Shown here one piece after another: positions 1 through 6,775 of a stretch of DNA of 8,422 nt (position 1 is the stretch's first letter; every line of letters begins with the position of its first letter). Made by a program: the position numbers and the translations under genes. The notes under the pieces are model-generated. The model made no database searches. It was not told the DNA's origin and saw only the letters and a program-made list of their open reading frames with translations. Source of the DNA: JAOTYV01 sp041557595. GTDB lineage: Bacteria; Pseudomonadota; Alphaproteobacteria; UBA8366. The stretch lies in NCBI GenBank assembly GCA_041557595.1, contig JBFFGE010000191.1, positions 1 through 8,422 on the forward strand, read 5' to 3'.

Positions 1-1108
1 CGGCGATCAGCCGGGCGAGCGCCCCGGCGAATCCGCAAACGTCGCCGGGCGTCGCCAGCAATCCGGTTTTGCCGTCGGCGATCAGTTCGGGAATCCCGGC
101 GAGTCGGGTGGCCGCGACCGGCAGCCCCTGGCTGTGCGCTTCCATCAGCACATTGGGCAACCCGTCCTGGTCCCCGTCGCGGTCCGGCCGGCAGGCGAGC
201 GCGAAAACATCCGCCCTGCGGAGCGCCCGCAGCACGGTTTCCTGCGGCTGCGGCCCGTGCCAGCGGATGCGGTCGACGATCCCGAGGCGCATCGCTTGGC
301 GTTGCAGCGCGGGCAGGCCGGGGCCGCCGCCGATGTGGTCGAGCGTCCAGTGATGGCGGCCGGAAATTTGCGCCAGCGCGTCGAGCAGGACATCGATGCC
401 TTTCTTCTCGACGGCCCGGGCGACGCAGAGCAGCCGCACCGGGTCGCCCGGATCCGTGCCGTCACGCGCCGGCCGCCGGCCCGGCATCGGCGGGAATCGG
501 GCGAGGTCGAGACCGTGATAGATCAGCGCGGCGGGATGGCCGGGTTCGAGCGCCCGCAGCCGCGCGGCGCCGGCGGCGCTGCAGGTGACGGTCCATGCCG
601 CGTCACGGAGCTTGGCGGCAAGGTCCCAGCCGGGCGTGGTCCAGATGTCGCGCGCATGGGCCGAGATGCTGAAGGGCAGGCGGAGCATGCGCGCCGCATA
701 GCGCGTCACGGAAGCGGGGGTGTGCATGAAATGGGCATGCAGATGCGTGGTATCGGCGGGAAGCTCCGCCGCCAGGACGCAGGCCTGGCCGAAACGCCGG
801 ATCCGGTTGCGCGTCGGGTCGCGGCGGGCGTCGGCGAGAAATTCCGCGCGCGCCGCCGCGTAACCGGGCAGCGCCGTGGCGCGCCGCCAGCCGGCAAGGC
901 TGCGGCGCGGTTCGTGGTGCAGATACTCCGGCAAATAGCGTATGGGCGCGGTGATTTCATCGTGGATCGGGTGACGCGCCGGGTCGGTGGGATGGCGCAG
1001 CGACGCGATGGCGATGGGCACGCCGCGGCGTTGCAGCCCGAGGATTTCCTGCGCGATGAAGGTTTCCGAGAGCCGGGGATAACCCTTGAGCACGAACACC
1101 GTGGTCAT
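1..1108 (-). CDS. GT4-family glycosyltransferase (WcaL/colanic-acid type), C-terminus cut by window edge
   Basis: The 369 visible residues fit a retaining GT-B glycosyltransferase that moves a sugar from a nucleotide-sugar to a glycan or lipid acceptor at the cytoplasmic membrane face. The N-terminus has the subfamily signature YPRLSETFI (residues 10-18), followed by HAHF (124-127) and HARDIW (151-156) in the acceptor domain. The donor domain opens with CVARAVEKKGIDVLLDAL (228-245). The EX7E-type motif is present as D315-x7-E323 in DGLPNVLMEAHSQGLPV; an Asp at the first position is common in this subfamily. It continues with GIPELIADGKTGLL. The ATG at 1108-1106 overlaps the TGA of the upstream gene as ATGA, with GGGCGG a few bases before it, so translational coupling is likely. 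No stop is reached before base 1; perhaps a few dozen residues are missing. Donor and acceptor cannot be read from sequence. Confidence 0.88.
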   Translation of the reverse strand, partial: MTTVFVLKGYPRLSETFIAQEILGLQRRGVPIAIASLRHPTDPARHPIHDEITAPIRYLPEYLHHEPRRSLAGWRRATALPGYAAARAEFLADARRDPTRNRIRRFGQACVLAAELPADTTHLHAHFMHTPASVTRYAARMLRLPFSISAHARDIWTTPGWDLAAKLRDAAWTVTCSAAGAARLRALEPGHPAALIYHGLDLARFPPMPGRRPARDGTDPGDPVRLLCVARAVEKKGIDVLLDALAQISGRHHWTLDHIGGGPGLPALQRQAMRLGIVDRIRWHGPQPQETVLRALRRADVFALACRPDRDGDQDGLPNVLMEAHSQGLPVAATRLAGIPELIADGKTGLLATPGDVCGFAGALARLIA

Positions 1109-2343
1109 CGAGCCGCCCTGCCGCCGGTGACATGCAAGGATTGGGGCGGCGCCACGAGCGCGTGGCGGGCGAGCCGCAGCAGGTTCCGCGCGCCGTCCAG
1201 CAGGCCCGGGACGACGCGGCTCGACGGCTTGGGCTGCTGGCTCAGCTGCCGCAACGCGGTGACCATGGTCGCCGCCGGCCGGGACCCGCGGCCGTCGAGC
1301 ATGGCGGCCAGGCCGAGGTCGCGCGCGCGCTCGGCGCGGATGAGCTGTTCGCGGCGCGGCGCGGTGCGCGGCACCAGCAGCGCCGGCTTGTCGAAGGAGA
1401 GGATCTCGCAAAAAGTGTTGTAGCCGCCCATGGCGACGACGCCTTCGGCGCGCGCCATCGACAACTCGATTTGAGCGTCGAAGGTGATGACGTCGATGCC
1501 GGTCATCTGTGCCGCCCGTTCCCGGAAACCCCGTTGCGCGGCGGCCGCCATGAAGGGGCCGAGCACGATGACCGCCCGGTGCGGCAAGGAGTCGCCAGTC
1601 TCGTACGCCCGCATCACCCAATCGACCAATCGTTCCCCGTCGCCGCCGCCGCCGGGCGTCACGAGGATGAAGCCGTCGCGGCGTTCCGGCGAATGGTGCG
1701 CCGACCGGCTGTTTTCGGTCGACTCTTCCGGCAGGCCGCGCCTCAGATAGCCGGTGAAGCTGGTCTTCCGCGCCACCGACGGCGGCAGCGCCTGTCCCGC
1801 CAGCGGATCGTAGATTTGCGGCAGCCCGTAAATCCAGATCTGGTCGTACAGATCCCGCACCGCGTGCGTTGCGCCCTTGCGGGTCCATTCCCGTGCGAGC
1901 GCCGCGGGATCGTCGAGCACGTCGCGCAGCCCGAGAATCAGCGGACATCCGACGGCCCGCAGATCGAGCAGCGTATCATGCACTTCGCCGCGTATTCCGA
2001 GCGGTTCCTTGTCGACGATGAACAGGTCGGGGGCGAACGCGGCCGCGGTGTGGCGGATGATCGACGACCGCAGGGCGACCGTCTCGCCGATCTCGAGATC
2101 CAGGCCGGACGCGGTATAGTCGCCATTGCCGAGTTTTACGATGCCCGGCACCTGGACGAAGTCGATCCGTTCGCCGAAGTCGAACCGCCCGATCATCGGC
2201 GATCCGGAGAGGATCAGCACGGATACCGACGGCGCGCCGGCGACCAGCGCCTGGGCGATCGTCCGGCACCGGCGCAAGTGACCCAGCCCGAAGCTGTCAT
2301 GGCTGTAAATCAGAATGCGCTTGCGGTCGCGCGCGTCGTTCAT
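1105..2343 (-). CDS. MurG/GT28-like predicted glycosyltransferase (COG4671 type)
   Basis: This 412-residue protein has a two-domain GT-B layout. The N-terminal domain starts with KRILIYSHDSFGLGHLRR (residues 8-25), whose glycine-rich GLGHLRR loop is typical of MurG-like and COG4671 proteins. A linker rich in Ser, Glu and Arg (about 204-223) leads to a C-terminal donor domain with ILVTPGGGGDGERLVDW (226-242), MGGYNTFCEIL (305-315) and ALLVPRTAPRREQLIRAERA (321-340). These resemble the nucleotide-sugar-binding loops of MurG. I chose the ATG at 2343 because the conserved fold begins eight residues later. A GTG at 2427 would add 28 residues of low-similarity sequence and is less likely. The gene overlaps the downstream GT4 gene by four bases and is divergent from the ABC gene, so the three probably belong to one glycan pathway. 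Substrate unknown. Confidence 0.85.
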   Translation of the reverse strand: MNDARDRKRILIYSHDSFGLGHLRRCRTIAQALVAGAPSVSVLILSGSPMIGRFDFGERIDFVQVPGIVKLGNGDYTASGLDLEIGETVALRSSIIRHTAAAFAPDLFIVDKEPLGIRGEVHDTLLDLRAVGCPLILGLRDVLDDPAALAREWTRKGATHAVRDLYDQIWIYGLPQIYDPLAGQALPPSVARKTSFTGYLRRGLPEESTENSRSAHHSPERRDGFILVTPGGGGDGERLVDWVMRAYETGDSLPHRAVIVLGPFMAAAAQRGFRERAAQMTGIDVITFDAQIELSMARAEGVVAMGGYNTFCEILSFDKPALLVPRTAPRREQLIRAERARDLGLAAMLDGRGSRPAATMVTALRQLSQQPKPSSRVVPGLLDGARNLLRLARHALVAPPQSLHVTGGRAAR

Positions 2344-2465
2344 GGTTCGGGCCGTCCCGTCAATTCCGGATGCGACTATGGCATGCAAATCCGCGCGCTT
2401 GAAGGGCGGAGACGCCCGCAGCGGCACCGACCGCCGGGGCGACCGGAATCGTTTACCCGCCCGGC

Positions 2466-2492
2466 GCGCTCGGTTAAGTTAATTTTAAGCGC
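2466..2492. promoter_or_regulatory. CtrA-type binding site in the divergent spacer
   Basis: TTAA at 2474-2477 and TTAA at 2485-2488 are separated by exactly seven bases (gttaatt), matching the alphaproteobacterial CtrA box TTAA-N7-TTAA. The box is flanked by GCGCT (2466-2470) and AGCGC (2488-2492), which form a wider inverted repeat. It lies 57 bp before the ABC gene's ATG, a position that could cover a -35 region, with CCTATG (2508-2513) a weak -10 candidate. It is about 130 bp from the ATG of the opposite glycosyltransferase gene, so it could serve either or both. A GAATC (GANTC) methylation site lies at 2446-2450. Binding is inferred from the motif alone. Confidence 0.55.
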
Positions 2493-2544
2493 TTTGGCGG
2501 ATCGTGCCCTATGCCGGACGACGGCGCCGGCCGGTGGACGGCTT

Positions 2545-5181
2545 ATGGAAAAGTCTATTTTCAGGTACTTACTCCGATACACTGCCCCGCAGCAGGCGTA
2601 TCTCTTGGCGGTGACGGTCGCCTATTACCCGTTTCTGTACCTGTCGCTGGAACTTCCGAAAATCATCGTGAACGAGGCGATCGGCGGCGGTGTCGATCCG
2701 CCCTATCCGATGACCGTTTTCGGCCATACCTTCATCGTGGAAACACCGCAGATCCGGTTCCTGCTGGCGCTGAGCTTCACCTATCTGTTCCTGGTGCTGG
2801 TCAACGGCTGCTTCAAGTTTCACATTAACGTGTACAAGGGCCGGCTCGGCGAGCGGCTGCTGCGGCGGCTGCGCTACCAGCTGTATTCGCGCATGCTGCG
2901 ATTTCCCCTGTCGCGGTTCCGCCGCCTCGGCCAGGGCGAAATCATTCCCATCGTGACCGCCGAGGTGGAGCCGCTCGGCGGTTTTATCGGCACCGCGTTT
3001 GCGGACCCGATGTTCTATGGCGGCCAGCTGGTGGTCATCCTGAGCTTCATCATGATCCAGGATCCGGCGCTGGGAATCGCGGCGATCGCCTTCTATCCGC
3101 TGCAAATGTACATTATTCCCAAATTGCAGCGCCGGGTGAACGAACTGGCCAAGCGCCGGGTGCAGAATGTCCGGCGCCTGTCCGACCACATCGGCGAAAC
3201 GGTGTCCGGGATCGTCGATGTCCGGGCGAACGATACCGCGAACCTCGAACTCGCCCGGCTGTCCGCGCGTCTTGGCCGGATTTACGACATCCGCTTCGAA
3301 CTCTACCAGCGCAAGTTTTTCATCAAGTTTCTCAACAACTTCATCGACAAGCTGACGCCGTTCTTTTTCTTCTCGATCGGCGGCTATCTGGTCATCAAGG
3401 GCGAATTGACGCTCGGCGCGTTGATCGCGGTGCTCGCGGCCTACAAGGATCTCGCCGCGCCATGGCGGGAAATGCTGGTCTGGTATCAGCAAAAAGAAGA
3501 CGTCCGCATCAAATACGATCAGGTCGTCGAGCAATTCGGCCCGCCGGGCATGCGCGATGAAGAGCCCGAGGCGCTGGCCCCGGAACAGGCGCTGGCAGGC
3601 GATATCGTCGCCAATGTCAGCCTGGTCGACGACGATGGCGGGCGGCTGCTGGATAGCGCGGTGATATCGTTGCCGGTCGCCGGGCGCGCCGCAATCGTCG
3701 GCGACGCGGCGAGCGGCAAGTCGGAATTGGCGATGATGCTCGGCGGGCTGATCGCGCCCAGCTCGGGTAAGGTTACGATCGGCGGCCTGGACCTGGCCGA
3801 ATTGCCCCTTGCGGTGACCGGACGGCGGATCGGCTATGTCGGCGCCAATGCCCATCTGCAGAATGCGTCGATCAGCGACAATCTGGTGTACGGATTGAAA
3901 CGGCAGCCGCCGCCGGCGGCGGTGTCGCCGGAACGTGCGTCGAAGCTTGCCGAATCGGTGATGGCGGGGAATTCGGCGTACGACTTCAACGCCGATTGGA
4001 TCGATTATCAAGCCGCCGGCGTGGATGGCCCGGCTGCGCTGTGCGGCCGCATGATCGAAACGCTGCATCTCGTCGGCCTGGATCACAGCGTTTACCAAAT
4101 GGGCCTGCGCGGCAATGTCGATCCGGGCGATCAGCCGGAAACGGTCGAAAAGATCCTCGCGGCCCGGCATGCGCTCCGCGACCGGCTCGGTGACCCGGCC
4201 TATGCCCGCCTTGTCGAGCCGTTCGACGTGAACCGCTACAACACCAATGCCACGGTCGGCGAAAACCTATTGTTCGGCGTGCCCGTCGACAATCGGTTCG
4301 ACATGGAGCACCTTGCGGATCATCCCTACGTCATGGACGTGCTCGACCGTGCGGGCCTCATGGAAACCTTTGTCGAGATCGGCTGGCGGGTCGCGGAAAC
4401 CATGGTCGAGTTGTTCGCCGACTTGCCGGCGGATCATGAATTCCTGCAGCAATTCAGCTTTATTTCCGCGGAGGATCTGCCGGTATTCCGGACCATTCTC
4501 GGCCAGTCGCCGGATTCGGCGGGCATCGGCCCGGAGGCGCGCCGGCGTTTGTTGTCCTTGCCGTTCCTGTTGATCGTTTCGCGCCATCGGCTTGGCCTGA
4601 TCGACGCGCCGATGCAGGAACGCATCCTGGCGGCGCGCCAGTTGTTTGCCGCCGGTCTGCCGGCGTCGCTGGACGGGGCGGTCGCCTTTTTCGAAGAAGG
4701 GCAGCTCAACCCGGCCGCCACCATTCAAGACAATATGCTGTTCGGCAAACTGGCTTACGGCCAAGCGCACAGCGCGCAGAAAGTAGGCGCCCTGATCGAC
4801 GAGGTGGTCGATCGGGTCGGCTTGAGGACGGCGGTGATCGCGGTTGGGTTGCGGGCGCCCGTGGGCGTCGGCGGAGCGCGCCTGTCATTGGCGCAGCGCC
4901 AGCGGTTGGCGATCGGGCGCGCGTTGCTGAAACGGCCGGACATCCTGATCGTCAATGAGGCGGCCGAGGCGCTGGATCGCCAAAGCCAGGCCGAATTGAT
5001 CGAACGGTTGCAGGCCGACCGGACCGGACGAGGATTGATCTGGGTGATGAACCAGGTCGTGAGCCCGCAGCTGTTCGATCAGATCGTGGTGATGAAGGAC
5101 GGCAAGGTGGTCGAGCAGGGAAGCTACGACGTATTGACCGGCCTCGACGGCTCGCTCAGCGAGCTGCTCGATGTCGCCTGA
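2545..5181 (+). CDS. ABC exporter-like fusion protein with atypical, repeat-containing nucleotide-binding domain
   Basis: 878 residues, about 300 more than a usual half-exporter. Residues 1-310 form a type I exporter membrane domain with hydrophobic spans near 16-35, 70-90, 150-170, 175-193, 271-285 and 288-303. The nucleotide-binding domain has an intact Walker A, GDAASGKS (386-393, K392). The Q-loop position in YVGANAHLQNASI is Ala434 rather than Gln. The signature is LSLAQ (780-784) in place of LSGGQ. Walker B is ILIVNEAAEALD (800-811), with N804 replacing Asp but E805 kept. The switch-His position in WVMNQVVS is Gln837. Between Q-loop and signature lie about 280-300 extra residues in which an NxLFG element and a GL-x7-GL/W-R element recur three times. 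The ATG at 2545 is preceded by GGTGGA (2533-2538). The CNBD gene follows after 24 bp. The clean long frame argues against decay, and wording such as NRYNTNATVGENLLFG is familiar to me from an uncharacterised alphaproteobacterial family. Export of the neighbours' glycan product is an inference. Confidence 0.88.
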   Translation: MEKSIFRYLLRYTAPQQAYLLAVTVAYYPFLYLSLELPKIIVNEAIGGGVDPPYPMTVFGHTFIVETPQIRFLLALSFTYLFLVLVNGCFKFHINVYKGRLGERLLRRLRYQLYSRMLRFPLSRFRRLGQGEIIPIVTAEVEPLGGFIGTAFADPMFYGGQLVVILSFIMIQDPALGIAAIAFYPLQMYIIPKLQRRVNELAKRRVQNVRRLSDHIGETVSGIVDVRANDTANLELARLSARLGRIYDIRFELYQRKFFIKFLNNFIDKLTPFFFFSIGGYLVIKGELTLGALIAVLAAYKDLAAPWREMLVWYQQKEDVRIKYDQVVEQFGPPGMRDEEPEALAPEQALAGDIVANVSLVDDDGGRLLDSAVISLPVAGRAAIVGDAASGKSELAMMLGGLIAPSSGKVTIGGLDLAELPLAVTGRRIGYVGANAHLQNASISDNLVYGLKRQPPPAAVSPERASKLAESVMAGNSAYDFNADWIDYQAAGVDGPAALCGRMIETLHLVGLDHSVYQMGLRGNVDPGDQPETVEKILAARHALRDRLGDPAYARLVEPFDVNRYNTNATVGENLLFGVPVDNRFDMEHLADHPYVMDVLDRAGLMETFVEIGWRVAETMVELFADLPADHEFLQQFSFISAEDLPVFRTILGQSPDSAGIGPEARRRLLSLPFLLIVSRHRLGLIDAPMQERILAARQLFAAGLPASLDGAVAFFEEGQLNPAATIQDNMLFGKLAYGQAHSAQKVGALIDEVVDRVGLRTAVIAVGLRAPVGVGGARLSLAQRQRLAIGRALLKRPDILIVNEAAEALDRQSQAELIERLQADRTGRGLIWVMNQVVSPQLFDQIVVMKDGKVVEQGSYDVLTGLDGSLSELLDVA
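4147..4392 (+). repeat. Intragenic repeat unit A of the ABC protein (residues about 535-616)
   Basis: This is an approximately 80-residue unit inside the ABC gene. It contains E-K-ILAAR (535-541), then F560 and the element N-ATVGENLLFG (568-578), then RAGLMETFVEIGWR (602-615). The same order and near-identical spacing recur in the unit coding for residues 692-772. It is a protein-level repeat; the DNA is diverged, so the duplication is probably old. The boundaries are approximate. Confidence 0.6.
4618..4860 (+). repeat. Intragenic repeat unit B of the ABC protein (residues about 692-772)
   Basis: The partner of the unit at residues 535-616. It has E-R-ILAAR (692-698), F716, then AATIQDNMLFG (724-734), then RVGLRTAVIAVGLR (757-770). 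ILAAR-to-AT spacing is 31 residues here against 32 in the first unit, and F-to-T spacing is 10 in both. Only this copy runs directly into the signature motif (780-784). A third, more diverged copy of the NLVYG and VGLDHSVYQMGLR elements sits at residues 441-450 and 510-522. Confidence 0.6.
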
Positions 5182-5205
5182 CCGCTCGACAGAAATGGAT
5201 GTGCA

Positions 5206-5664
5206 ATGAGCCTGAGCGATGAATTCGAATGCCTGCGCAAGGTGCCGATGTTCGCCAATGTCGATGCGGCGCGGTTGAAACTGCTGGCGTTTACCAGCGA
5301 CCGGCTCGTGTTCGCGCCGGGCGACGTGGTCTTCCGGCAGGGCGACCCCGGCGATGCCGCGTACTTCATCATCAGCGGATCGGCGGAGGTGCTGATGCAT
5401 AATATCGACGGCGAAATGAGCGTCGCGTCGGTCGGCGAAAACGAAATGGTCGGCGAGATCGCCATCCTGTGCGACGTGCCGCGCACCGCCACCGTGCGGG
5501 CGGTCAGCGAGCTGGTGACGTTGCGCATATCCAAGGAACGGTTCTTCAGCGTGCTCGAGGAATTTCCCGAAATGGCGGTCGGGATCATGCGGGAACTGGC
5601 CCGCCGGCTCGAATTGACGACCGTCCGGTTGCGCGAAGCGTTGGCGCAGGCACCGGCTTCCTGA
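5206..5664 (+). CDS. Stand-alone cyclic-nucleotide-binding-domain protein (CRP/CAP-like sensor domain)
   Basis: 152 residues, made almost wholly of one cNMP-binding domain. FAPGDVVFRQGDPGDAAYFIISGSAEV (36-62) is the conserved beta-roll opening. The phosphate-binding cassette is GEIAILCDVPRTATVRA (83-99), with the ligand-contacting E84 and R93 both present, so real cAMP or cGMP binding is plausible. The C-terminus is a short helix pair (110-148) with no helix-turn-helix, kinase or membrane segment. It is therefore not a normal CRP transcription factor and probably acts through protein contact. It starts 24 bp after the ABC gene's stop on the same strand, so the two are likely co-transcribed. 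That points to the ABC protein as its partner, which is an inference. The ribosome site is weak (GGAT about 6 bases before the ATG). The gene converges on xth with a 30 bp gap and no clear terminator. Confidence 0.88.
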   Translation: MSLSDEFECLRKVPMFANVDAARLKLLAFTSDRLVFAPGDVVFRQGDPGDAAYFIISGSAEVLMHNIDGEMSVASVGENEMVGEIAILCDVPRTATVRAVSELVTLRISKERFFSVLEEFPEMAVGIMRELARRLELTTVRLREALAQAPAS

Positions 5665-5694
5665 GAGACGTCGCAGGGTGCGCGCTCCGGTCGT

Positions 5695-6486
5695 TCAGGC
5701 CTTGAAGTCGACAATGACGGGCACGTGATCGGAGGCTTTTTCCCAACCGCGTGCATCGCGCAAGACCGACGCGCCGTCGAGGCGCGGCGTCACCGGCGGC
5801 GTCACCCAGACATGATCGAGCCGCCGCCCGCGGTCCGAGTCCGACCAGTCGCGCGCGCGGTAGCTCCACCAGCTGTAGAGATTTTCCGTCGGCGGAATGA
5901 ACCTGCGCACCGCGTCGACCCACCCCAGCGTCTGCTGCAGCTTCGCCAGCCGGTCGACCTCGACCGGCGTATGGCTGACCACCTTCAGCAACTGCTTGTG
6001 CGACCAGACGTCGGTTTCCAGCGGCGCGATGTTGAGGTCGCCGACCAGCACCATCGGCCGCGCCGCATCGCGCGATTCCGGAAACCACGCTGTCATTTCG
6101 TCGAGAAATTGCAGCTTGTGGGCAAACTTGTCGTTGGTGTCGGGGTCCGGAACATCGCCGCCGGCCGGAACATAAAAATTGTGCAGCTCGGTGCCGTCGG
6201 GCAGCTCCGCCGCCACGTGCCGTGCGTCGCCGCGTCCGCACCAGTCGCGGCAATCCTGCCGGATCAGGGGCACGCGGGAGAGAATGGCGACACCGTTGTA
6301 GCCCTTCATGCCACTGAAACAGACATGCGGATAGCCTGCCGCCTTCACGTCGTCGAGCGGGAATTTGTCGTCGTCGACCTTGGTTTCCTGCAGGCAGATG
6401 ACGTCGGGCGATTCGGTCGCCGCCAGGTGGTGCAGCAAGGGCATTCGCAGGCGAACCGAGTTGATGTTCCAGGTGGCGAGGCGCAT
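5695..6486 (-). CDS. xthA: Exodeoxyribonuclease III (AP endonuclease family)
   Basis: 263 residues, the usual length for bacterial exonuclease III. This Mg-dependent enzyme degrades one strand of duplex DNA 3' to 5' and cuts at abasic sites in base-excision repair. The active-site set is complete: N7 in TWNINSVR, E34 in LQETKV, Y105 in NFYVPAGG, D150 and N152 in GDLNIAP, D224 in RRLDHVWVT, and D253-H254 in ASDHVPV. GMKGYNGVAILS (59-70) is another family signature. The ATG at 6486 has AAAGGG seven bases upstream, a good ribosome-binding site. The gene is monocistronic as far as can be seen, converging with the CNBD gene. A nested palindrome lies 30 bp upstream of the start and may affect its expression. 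The symbol could equally be given as xth; alphaproteobacteria often carry more than one paralogue. Confidence 0.95.
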   Translation of the reverse strand: MRLATWNINSVRLRMPLLHHLAATESPDVICLQETKVDDDKFPLDDVKAAGYPHVCFSGMKGYNGVAILSRVPLIRQDCRDWCGRGDARHVAAELPDGTELHNFYVPAGGDVPDPDTNDKFAHKLQFLDEMTAWFPESRDAARPMVLVGDLNIAPLETDVWSHKQLLKVVSHTPVEVDRLAKLQQTLGWVDAVRRFIPPTENLYSWWSYRARDWSDSDRGRRLDHVWVTPPVTPRLDGASVLRDARGWEKASDHVPVIVDFKA

Positions 6487-6516
6487 GGCGCGGCCCTTTC
6501 GTTCGAGAGGCGGCTA

Positions 6517-6564
6517 GATCAACCTGCCTTTAATTGGAATCAATTAAAGGCGGAAAAGTTGATC
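6517..6564. repeat. Nested inverted repeat upstream of xth
   Basis: An outer pair, GATCAAC (6517-6523) and GTTGATC (6558-6564), encloses a perfect 11 bp pair, GCCTTTAATTG (6526-6536) and CAATTAAAGGC (6541-6551), around a four-base centre. The centre forms a GAATC (GANTC) site with the next base. The arms are separated by an uneven internal loop (two bases on one side, six on the other). There is no T-tract on either side, so a terminator is unlikely. It could be an operator or an RNA hairpin in the xth leader. Confidence 0.7.
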
Positions 6565-6567
6565 CAT

Positions 6568-6596
6568 TCTATAAAGATAGAGCAGCTCTTGTTTAA
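6568..6596 (-). promoter_or_regulatory. Candidate promoter for xth
   Basis: Read on the minus strand, TTAAAC (6596-6591) and TATAGA (6573-6568) are separated by 17 bases. They match the sigma-70 consensus at three and four of six positions. Transcription would start near 6560, inside the nested palindrome. This is weak evidence from spacing and AT-richness only. Confidence 0.3.
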
Positions 6597-6649
6597 ATTG
6601 ACGCATATGAAATGGTCTATCTCTTGGTTTTTTCCGCAAATACGTCGTC

Positions 6650-6668
6650 GCGAACCGTTTCGGTTCGC
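6650..6668. repeat. Perfect 8 bp hairpin (GCGAACCG-ttt-CGGTTCGC)
   Basis: GCGAACCG (6650-6657) and CGGTTCGC (6661-6668) are exact inverted copies around a TTT loop. No T-tract follows on either strand, so it does not look like an intrinsic terminator. Its role is unknown. Confidence 0.6.
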
Positions 6669-6775
6669 CCGGGATTTTATCCAAGTGCAACGGTCCGGCA
6701 ACACTTAGCCTGAGCGGCCGTGGGAAATCAAATCCGGCGCAATCGCAATGGCGGCTCGAAGGGCACGCGCGATCG

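Noticed and set aside
1132..2544. Long open plus-strand frame in front of the ABC gene, continuous with it
   Set aside because: It lies antisense to a well-supported glycosyltransferase, is rich in Arg, Gly and Ala with no family signature, and is an effect of GC-rich codon use. The ABC protein starts at the ATG at 2545.
2569..4170. 533-residue open frame antisense to the ABC gene
   Set aside because: The composition is His-, Arg- and Gln-rich and typical of a shadow frame, with no domain seen. The opposite strand encodes clear transporter motifs.
3667..5181. The idea that the ABC NBD is a decaying pseudogene
   Set aside because: The frame is intact over 878 codons. Walker A and the catalytic Glu remain, and the extra segments show regular internal repeats, which decay would not produce.
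6526..6551. Inner palindrome with two TTAA boxes read as a second CtrA site
   Set aside because: The TTAA boxes are ten bases apart, not seven, so the spacing is wrong.
6650..6668. Hairpin read as a terminator
   Set aside because: No T-tract follows on either strand, and no gene ends next to it.
5725..6708. 327-residue open plus-strand frame over xth
   Set aside because: It is antisense to a complete exonuclease III with all catalytic residues. No protein signature was found in it.
6607..6708. Possible 33-residue plus-strand ORF starting at ATG 6607
   Set aside because: It has no good ribosome-binding site, is rich in Arg and aromatic residues, and spans the palindromic region, including the hairpin. 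There is no support for it as a gene.
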